Shown here: piece after piece, positions 33,301 to 43,433 of the stretch
Numbering within the stretch: position 1 is the stretch's first letter
Layout of the letters: every line of letters begins with the position of its first letter
Assembly: GCA_012845835.1 (NCBI GenBank)
Contig: JABAKD010000015.1
Location: forward strand, 9,425,967 to 9,489,966
Direction: 5' to 3'
DNA length: 64,000 nucleotides
Origin: Undaria pinnatifida
Lineage: Eukaryota > Sar > Phaeophyceae > Laminariales > Alariaceae
Made by a program: the position numbers and the translations under genes
The notes under the pieces: model-generated
Told to the model about the DNA's origin: nothing
Seen by the model: only the letters and a program-made list of their open reading frames with translations
Database searches by the model: none

Positions 33301-36300
33301 AAAGCCCCGCCGACCGACACCACGGTAGCGTTGAGGTAGCTGTCTGAGAACCGTAAAAACGATAGTGATATACGCATGTTTAGTTGAGGTGACCCCCAAG
33401 AAAAAAGAAACGTCGAACGGACAAAGCAAAAAGCGCACGCAGGAAAGGCAAAACGGGGCACCAAGTAAGCAGTCATTCGATGAGGATGTTGAATGGTATA
33501 GCAGCACCAGTTACCTCGAAAAAACACCTCTCATTTACGGGCAGTAGTTCACAACGTGAGAGAACGGCCGTAAAAAAATCCAGAGCTGTGTGGGTGGTTT
33601 GGTTTGGTTCATTTCGCCCTTTGATTTTATGGCGCAAGCAAAGCACACGATCCGCACAAGTCCGAAGTGGGGCAATCCGCCCTTGTTGACAGATTGGGCC
33701 ACGAAAAACAAACCCCTAACGGCTACGAATGCCTTGATTGGTTTCGACTGGGATTGCTGTCGACGCCCAACACCCCCCCCCCCCCCTGAACGATCTTAGC
33801 TGCACGGCAACACCTCAACAACAGTCAAAACATGGGGCAGGTACCGCACCAGGTCGCGTACTCCCAGGTACCAGGTACTACACACGATGGGGTGTTTTCT
33901 GGCAGGGTGGAAAACCAAAACATATGCAGCTCTTCTAGATACGTTACGGCGAGGGGGGGTGTTGTGCTCTTGATACACCACGTAACACCGTTACCATTGC
34001 TGTTAGTATTACTGAGGGATTGGGGAAACCCAGGTAGGCTGAACCTCCGTGGGCTTTAGCCTAAAACGCCTAAAGGAGACTTTTTTTTCGGTTTTTGGAG
34101 CTTAAAACAGGGGGTTTTATAAAGTGCCTAAAACTAAACCATTGGGGGCGTATTTTTCGGCGACGGGGCCTATTTTAATCCCCGGGGGCGAAACTTTAAT
34201 ACTTTAGCCCTCTGTAATAACGCCAACAAATTATATGCAAACCCTGTTTTTCGAGCGCACAGCAGCACCGCAACACCGCAGCCCGAAATCCAAAACAACA
34301 GCAGTGCGCAGAGCAGCAGCAGCAGCAGCCAGCAGTACAGCAGCACAGCGCACAGCAGTACCCACACATGCACGCCAACCGGCGACGATACCATAGCATG
34401 TGCGACAGTGTCATCCGCGGGGCACCGGAATACGGCGACGATGGCGTGGAAGAGGAAAAGGGAGAGAAAAAGTTCAAGATTCAGATGGGACGAGGAGGAG
34501 GAGGAGACTGACAGCAGTGCCATCTCCTCCTCGTCTCATCTGGATTTTGACCGTTTTCTCTCCCGTTTCCTCTTCCACTCCATCTTCAGCGTATTCCGCT
34601 AGCCCGGGAATGCCACGGTCACACATGCAACAGTATCGTCACCAGTTGGCGTTCGTATGCGAGGGACAGCGATGGTCATGAGTTGACGGGGGGTGGGGGA
34701 CGCCGGCAGTGGATAGCTGTGGTGGAGTTGCGGCACAACTACTCGATATTGATGACATTGGACCAACAATCCTGCCTCTTGCCGGAGATCGAATAAATGT
34801 ACCAGGTATAAATTAAAAAGTATTGTTTTATCAGTTATCGACAATTGCAATATATTACGATGTACACTGTCGGAGACTAAACGTAATGCCTGGAACCAAG
34901 TATTTACCAGGACCCCACGAAACTACGGGGATGCCTTGCTGGTCTCTGACTGGCGCAGCAGCGCCGCTGCCACGACTAGGGCTGATTAGGCCTGCCTCCC
35001 GCCAGCAAACCCATTTCCTTGTGATCTAGCCGATTTATCAAAACTCGAGCTCAATATGCCCAAAAACACGTTTTTTTCAGTCGGCTTTCTGTTTTCGAGC
35101 CGAAACGAGTCCAAAAAACATTTGCCGGTTTTTCAAACAAAGGCGGAATTTTCACCAGAGCATGTTTTCTTTTTTTTTTTTTTGGTAAGCCCAAAATATC
35201 TGGGAAAAGCGAGCGCACGGAGGCTCAAACTCATGTTAGGTTCGACTCACGACTGAAACAACTTCTCTTCTACTAATCTTCACGAGATGATAAGACTTTG
35301 CAACGGTACAATGCGTACCTGCGACCCACACTACTGCGCTTCCTAATACTACTCCAATGTATTACTACTGGAATACCAGCACACAATACGCCCCGCGAAT
35401 CAAAGGCGTTTCGCCCTTTGTCTTGACTCGGCAGCGCGTATGTTTTGTCTGTTTACACACATGCGCTGCATCGTGAAATTATACGCTACATCGTGACCCC
35501 CCCCCCCCCCCCGCTCTCACACATAGTGTTGTACTCCGGGTAGACCTGGCTGTAGAAGTCGGGTAAGTAAGAGACCATGGCATATGCCCCCATGAGGCGG
35601 ATCATCCCTCCGAAGATCATCAGGGCGAGCAAAGGATCCCCGAAGATGAGCCGCACGCTTCATCGACACAGCAAGGCGTTTCGGATAAAGCGTTCACCAT
35701 CGTCGCCATCGTCACCATCACCGTCATCATCATCATCACCATCACCGAAACAAGGATTAGATAAAAGGTATGACAAGCATGGCAAAGCGGCCAGATTGAG
35801 TGGGGGTGAGAAGGAGGTGGAGGAGGCGGCGCGCGGGGGGGGGGGGGGGGGGGGGGGGGGGAGGGGGGGGGTACCCGTTGCATGAATGACCACAGACCCT
35901 CGCATCCCTGCAATGCCGAGGACGGAGCACGTCGGGTTTTCACCGACCAGGCAGGCATTGCTTGCACCAAGAGCGCAAAGCACCGTGGGGTGTTCTTCGA
36001 GTCGCATGAAGGGTGAGCTGCATCCTACTGGGAACTATTTGTGAGGCGAACTTCCGCATTTCGTGCGTACTTTCTTGCATATGGATGATAGCTTCGAATT
36101 AATCTATGTTCTGGCCAAATCCAGAAACAGCAACGGGGATACTACGTAACTGCCTTACCATATGTACACCACGTGATATCACCCTCCTTGCGCGGAGTTA
36201 AGGTCCTCCACTCCCCCCAACACGACCTGACCCGACCCATGGTGGAGAAGGCGGAGGCTGACAGGTGCTACGACGAGCGTTGACCTCCTCGGCCGGGATA

Positions 36301-39300
36301 CCAATAAGACCAACAGGGCCCATCGAGTAGATCAACACATCTGTTCGGCGTTGTGATGCGCAGCTCAGTCATGACGTTAACAGCACGATGCAACAGGTGA
36401 AAGAATGCTGTTGGCATGTCCAGTAGGCACTGGAAAAGTGAGACGTGCCTGGGGTTTCGAAATAACGTCCTCGGCACAGCGCAACCACGCTACCAGCTGT
36501 AAACAATCAAGTAAAGCTTTTTCGCGTACCAGGTACCGACGATCAACGGGCCCAACATCTCTATGGGAGTAACCACCACGACAACCCTACCCGCCCCTCC
36601 CCCCCTCCCGGCCCCCCGTCTACAATTATTCCCCGTCTCAAACCCCTCCCACCTCCCCCTGTCAATCCCCTCACCTTTCACTAACGGTGAAGGTGTGGTC
36701 TCCATCAGGATGCTGCACCCCTTGGCCGCCCTTCTCGATACTATCGGCGACCGCAATACGAGCCGCTGCGGCGATGCGCGGCGGCTCCTGTACGCTGACA
36801 CGCACGGCAAGCGCCACCAGGAAGCCGAAGGCCGCGACGGCGTAGGAGGTATTCCTCCATCCGATGGCTTCGGCCATGGCGATGCTCAAAGAGCTAAGAC
36901 CCCCTCCGACGTAAATTCCTGAGATGTAAACCCCGTTGGCCTGGTCGTGGAGGGAGGGTGGGAGGGAGCGAGGGAGAGAAGGGGACGCTGCTCTACATTT
37001 TTCACCAAGGATGTGACACACGCGAGACCTGCGTTGCAAAACTGAGCATCTACCAATTTGGTCGGACTCGCAGCTGACCGTACTTTTGCATTTAAAAATA
37101 GGAACGTCGGCTCAACGCACGCCCCCATCGTGTGCCCTTAGCCGCAGGTTCAAAGGAGCGACCTCCACCCCCCCCCCCCCCCCCCCCCCCGGCCTGCCGC
37201 GCGCTCGAACACCACAGAGACCACCGAAAACATGACGCATGCACGGCAGGAGTTCACCATAATTTCCTGAGGCTCCTAACCTCTTGAGGTGGGCTGTACT
37301 ATAAATAGCATACCTGATCCGACTACTGTTGTTAAACCTTCAAACCATAACCCCCCCCAAAACAATGCTACCAGGTATTTCCTAGGTACATGACCGACAA
37401 GACATGAAAGCACAAATTCGATTCGCCAGCGTCATTGCTTACCAGTAGATCTTCCGCCGAGGACCCCCCCCCCCCCCATTAATTGTGTGTTTTTGGTTTT
37501 CGATTTGCTAAAAAAACACTCTTCCCGTATTGTGGCACGCGTGTTACATGGAAACTCTTGTCAAGCGTCGCCGACGCTCACCTGGGCCAGGGACTCTACG
37601 GGGAAGTAGTCGGCGATTAGCGAAAACGACGCCGGCATGGAGAACGACTCCCCAATGCCGAGGATTAACCGCGACTGCAGCAGCTCTGCGTAGTTGTCTG
37701 ACAGCCCGAGGAACACGGTCGCCAAATTCCAGATGACCATGCCGTAGAAGATGATAAGCTTGCGGTTGTACACGTCCGCCGCGCGGCCCATGACGAGGCT
37801 GAAAACTACCTGCGTCGGGGAGGACGGATGGGTACGTAGGCGGGAGGTGGGGGGGAGGGGATTATTTGTTGCTTGCCATAGCCATTTGACTACTGATCAA
37901 GCATTCCGATCGAGACGGAGCACAAATTCTACTCCTAATAGAGGCACCTCCAACAATTGCACGCTCAGTACGTGTATTCCATGTATTACAAAAACCGTCT
38001 TGCTCATCTGATCTCCTTTCTGTTTGGCCGTCTGTCGCCACCATCTATCTTCTAGGGAATCGATCGTTTTCTAGCTACTTTCTAATATAGTTAAACCTCT
38101 CCATGTGACACCCGTCTATTTTCCTGGTGTTCTCTTTATTACTTCCGTTCCTCCTAGTGCAGTTAACATTTCCCCACTATGTCGGTTCTACTCTCATCTG
38201 CGTTGTCACATCCGTCAATTTTTCAGGGGGTGGGGGTGGGGGTGGGGGTGGGGAGGTCGAGAAAGGTGGAGCGGAGGGAACCAGCATCCACGAGCCAACC
38301 ACTTTGGTCCGGCACGCACGCTTTTGGGGGGCACAACACTTAAAAGTGGTGTAGAGTACATTTTGCACTACCGTAGTATCATGAAAGGGGAGTAGTATCA
38401 TGAAAGGGTTAGAGAGCCCTACAAGACTGGAACCGCATTTTGGGGACTAGAAATAGTGCCAAATCGTTTTGTCAATAGGTAGTAAAGGGGGCAAGTACAA
38501 CTTATATTTGTTATCCGTCACTTGATGTTTCCAACCCTGTACATTATACCAAAACGCATCCCGCATTAGACAACCCTTCCGGCAAGTATGGAAACCCAAC
38601 AAGTCGGACGGTCGGCCCCCGCGGGAAACGACTGAGGAGTAGTACGACCAAGAGTTATTAATAGCTGGTGACTCAAGTCGTGCCGACTCACAGCTCCAAC
38701 AATACCAAATACGTCAGCCATGAGCTCGACCGATTGCGTGGTCGATACTCAGTTTTGCGAGCACCAGGTAGTTTGGTAGCAACTTGTACGCTTGGCTCGC
38801 AAGACACGGGTGGCCTGAAACGGTGAATCGGCGTTTTGCGTCGGGCAGGGGGGGAGATCGCAACAAATTTGGACGCATGCCACGATAGGGGTAGCACCTC
38901 ATGCTTCAGCCGCTCTTCGTACCGAGAGCTCTCCATCTCACCCATCCACTGACTTCGAGAAAAAAGACATGCGCATCCCGAAAAAAAAAAAAAACAGCCC
39001 AAATATAGAACGCAAACGCTCAAAGACATTCCAGCGATATCGGGTAGTTTCTTGATATGAATAGTCTACTTGAGGAGCTTCGGCGACCGAACAAAAAGCA
39101 ACCAACCTATCGCAGCACGCGTCTTGGGATGCATTATACAGTGACCCAGGTGCCTCAGCAAGTCAATGTGTCACCCCTGAGAGCAAAATCAAGGAGTGGT
39201 GCCTGGGAGTGCTTCCATGGTAGAAGTGCCTTTACTGGGACTGAGAACGGTGCTCCGTCTCGAACGGGATGCGTGGTCAATGGTCAATAACTAAGGCAAG

Positions 39301-42300
39301 CAACGTATGACTACCCCCCCCACACACACTCGCCGCATTTCTCACGGTAACATGTGGGCACTCCCTTCCTTCCACCGCCCCCCTCATTGATTGGGGGTGT
39401 TTCCAAGACCGCTGTCAGCCGGGCGCTGTATAAGTATCGCTCTGGCGCGATGGTGCGAGTTCAGGGGGCATTTGCTGACCTGAGTCCACCCGTTACGCGC
39501 AATACTGGTGCACATGTCCCAGCTCCATCAATCGGCGGCCCGCGGTGGCGGTCGCTGCTATTAAGCGCCGCCGTAGTACGCCGTCGCCTGCTGGGACGGC
39601 GGAGGGTGCTGCTGCTGCTGGGGGCAGCTCAAGTACTCCGGTGGCTGCTGGGACTGCAGCCGTGGCGGTGGTGGTTGCTGCTCGGGGCGTAGCCGTTTTA
39701 CGCCGGCGGTTGCTGCTGCTGGGCCTAGCTGAAGCAGTCCGGCCGCTGCTGGAACTGCGGCGGCGGCGGCCGCGGCGGTTGTTGTTGCTGGGCGTACCTA
39801 CAGTAGACGATGGCGACTGTAGCGGCAATGGCGACGCCGGACTGGAGCGGCGGTGGCGTCGGCAGGTGGCTAAGGTTGAAGCCCGGCCACGTCGTCGGCA
39901 CAGCGGTGTACTCTGAACTCCCTACGACGACCGGCGTCGACAATGGCAGCACGGGCGCACGAGGAACTATCCACACGATGTCGCTGGTGTAGCACATGTC
40001 TTCAGTCGAGGCCTTGTTGCCCCTTGGACGAGGAATGGTTGTGGCCGTTGCTGAGGTATGATAGAAACATGCAACGGATTGGACAAAGGATTCGGTGCTC
40101 CGGTCCACCCGCATCATTTCTGCCTGAAAACACGGCGCCACATGCAGGTTTGGCAGTTGTTCGAACAAAACCTCATACGGTGACCACCACTGGTGTTGGC
40201 CTTAATCGCGGAGAGGTTGGCATTGTACGTGATAGCCTCGAGTTATAGACGGTTGCTGTTGGCACCAACGCTGGGGATGGTGGCGAGGTCGACGCCCGGA
40301 AACAGCCGCCGAATCTCGTGACGGGTCGCACAGCCGTCGTTCACCGCGCGTCCGATGGCACTCTAGATAACCGCGTTCTGCCGCGGCTTAACCGTGGGGG
40401 TGCGCTCGCGGAACATCTCGGCGGGGTCGAGGTAGTCGATATAGCTTCGGCTCGCTCGACCATCCGCTGTTGTCGGTGCGGAAGCGGCGGGGGCCCCCTA
40501 CGCCGTTTATGTCAGCGATGAAGTTCTGCAACGTACGTGGTGGTTTCGGATATCTGCTTCATCCCGTGCGACAGCGCCTCGAGGTGGATACACAACATGC
40601 ACCTCGAGGCGCTGTCTTACGGAAGGAAGCATACATCCGAGACAACCATGTGCGTGTAGAACTCGAGCGACGACAAAAACGACGTAGTGAGGCCGCACGG
40701 TTTCCGCGCCAACAACGGAGGAGACTCCAACAGGCGCAGCTACGCTCACTACTGTGAATCCGCCGGAATTCGCCACAGCAGAACGAGGTCGTCGTGCGCG
40801 CGATTTCACGCACGATGAGTAGCGGTCATGCGGCTCGTTGCGAGATTTGGCGGCTATTCCCGGGCGTCCATCCCGAACAAAACACCCGTCGGCGCCAACC
40901 GCAACCGTTTATAGCTCGAGGCTGTTCTTTGGACTGCCGACTGCTGCTTTAAAAAAATTGCGAACAAGCCGACACCAAATGGCGGTCACTATATCAGGTA
41001 TTCTTCGAGAGACTGCCGGACCTGCAGGTGATGCAGCCGTTTTTCCTTGCAGACGCGATGCGGGCAGACCGGAGCATTAATCCGATGTCCAACTGGTCTC
41101 ACGCTTAAACCTCAACAGCGGTCACAGCCATTCCGCGTCAAGCATCAAGGTGCTCACGGCCTCAACGAGGGGCATCTGCTACACCAGCGACATCGCGTGG
41201 GTGGTCCGTCGTGCGCCCATGCTGCCATTGCCGGCGCCGGTCGTCGCAGGGGATTAAGTGTACACCGCCGCGCCGACAACATCGTCGGGCACCGTCGTCG
41301 CCGTCACCCTCGCCCAAGTCAGCATCGCCGCCTCTCACCACCGCCCTGCCGCGGTCGCACGTGGAGCCAAGTTCCTGCCAAACTAACATCTAGCCTTCTC
41401 TCCTGCTGCAAGTATTGCCGAGCACATGCACTATTGTTAGTCACCACTACACTCCCCTTCTCCACCAAATAAAACAAGCATGCACCGCGAAATTCCATAG
41501 TCAACACTTACTAAGGTGCGCATGCCATTGCCTCGATGCCTGCCCAAGCTGTACAAACTCCCTAAATGTGCGGGGGTCCGGGTGTAACCCGATCGAAGGT
41601 CCGATTTTCAGCTACGCTTGCGATCCAGTCCTCAACCACGCCCAAGGAACCACCTCTCTCGTCGCCAGTGGAGGGCAGCCGGAGATTTGACCACCGCGCT
41701 GGACTTCTTTCGATGATGGGTAAGACGGCGTTGCTGTAAACGATGGCTGTGCGTGGAGCCGTCAACGCCGGCAACCGCCATAAGAAGCCACCGCCTCTTG
41801 GGTGCCGCGAGCAGCGAACAGTCGTCCTTTTGTGAGGACCGCGAGGGGACGCAGTGTGCTGGGGGGACTGGGGGGCTGCCGTGACTGCTGTGAGCTATGA
41901 TATGGCGGCGATGCTCGCTACTCCCGAAGACATCGACGCCAACCTGGGGGGCCAGCCGCCGCCCTACAAACCTCCGGATTCGCTGCACTGTGACGCGAAT
42001 GACCTCAAGGTCCCCAAAAGCCATAACGTGGAATCGCGGTCAGAGAGCGCTCATCTGTGGGAGGATTCGGCGGGGTAGGGGCTTTACGGCGTGCTGCAGG
42101 CGGAGGTTAGTAGTCGATGCAGCAATCCGCGGACGACCACATCAATGCACCGTAGGTTTATATTTGGGGCCCATGAGTATGGCTGGTCCACATCAAAGTA
42201 CTGGTGGCTGGGACTGCTCGAGCTTTAGGCGGGGCCACGACCGCAACGCGGGGCGGCCGCGGTGTCTTTCGGATATCGGCCACCGCATGACGTTTGGATG

Positions 42301-43371
42301 CGGGGAGAGAGCGTCTCCTGGGATCGCCGAATCATCGTCATTACAACCGCTCGTTTAGGTCGTGCCGAAAATCTGACGAGCAAGCGGCGCAGGCGGCTGC
42401 CACGTTTGTACGGCACCTGCCAGCTGAGTAACGGTTATTGCTTGGCGTCCATACCTGTCATGGCCAAACTTCACTATGACGCCAGACGGCAGGCGGACTG
42501 CGACGATCTAAAGATATGTCTGTACCCAAAAACAAACTATGTCGGCGCAAAAATCACCTTCGAATTGTGAAATTGTGCAGTGTCGTGGGCTGCCGTAGTA
42601 GCGAGCGCAAAAAGCCGACGGGCCTGATCACCCATGACCGACAAGCATCAGACACATTTTCACAGGTTTTACAGACAAGCAGCCCCAGTAGCACTCGTAA
42701 AAGTAACTCGAAACCGCATGAAATCGGGAGAGGCGGTGGAAGAGGAAAAACGCCTTCAGTTTTCTCTGTGTGCTCTCCTCGTGTGGATGGCCCAGCGATA
42801 TTGAAATCCCGCCAAACAAGTTCCAAAAACGACACACTGCCACAAAACATGACAACACGTACCAACACGCCAATACACAATACACAAACAACACACATCA
42901 CACGCAACACACATCACACACAACACGCAGGACACACAATACACAGCACACGCAACACACAACACACAGCACACACAACACGCAGCACATACAACACGCA
43001 GCACACCACAACACGCAGCACACACTACACTCAGCACGCTCAACGCCAAACATGACACAGAGGCATCGAGACATGCGCACGTGGACGCCAAAACTCACGA
43101 AGCAGACGGAGAACCCATACCCGACGATAATCCCGTACTCGCTCGTTGTGATACCCGTCGCATCCGCCATGCTGACGTAATTTTTCTGGAGACCGGGTGA
43201 GAGCGAGAAAAAGGTTCCGCCGTAAGCGAGCGTGTTGTGCCAATCAACAGAGGACGAAAAAAAAGTACTGCTGCACAAGCAAGCTCATTGCGCGGGAGCC
43301 TTGAGCGCTTTGGCTTGCTCTCGGATCGAAGGTAAACCAAAAGTAAAACAACTGCGGCCATTGATGGAGGC

Positions 43372-43433
<62 letters not shown>

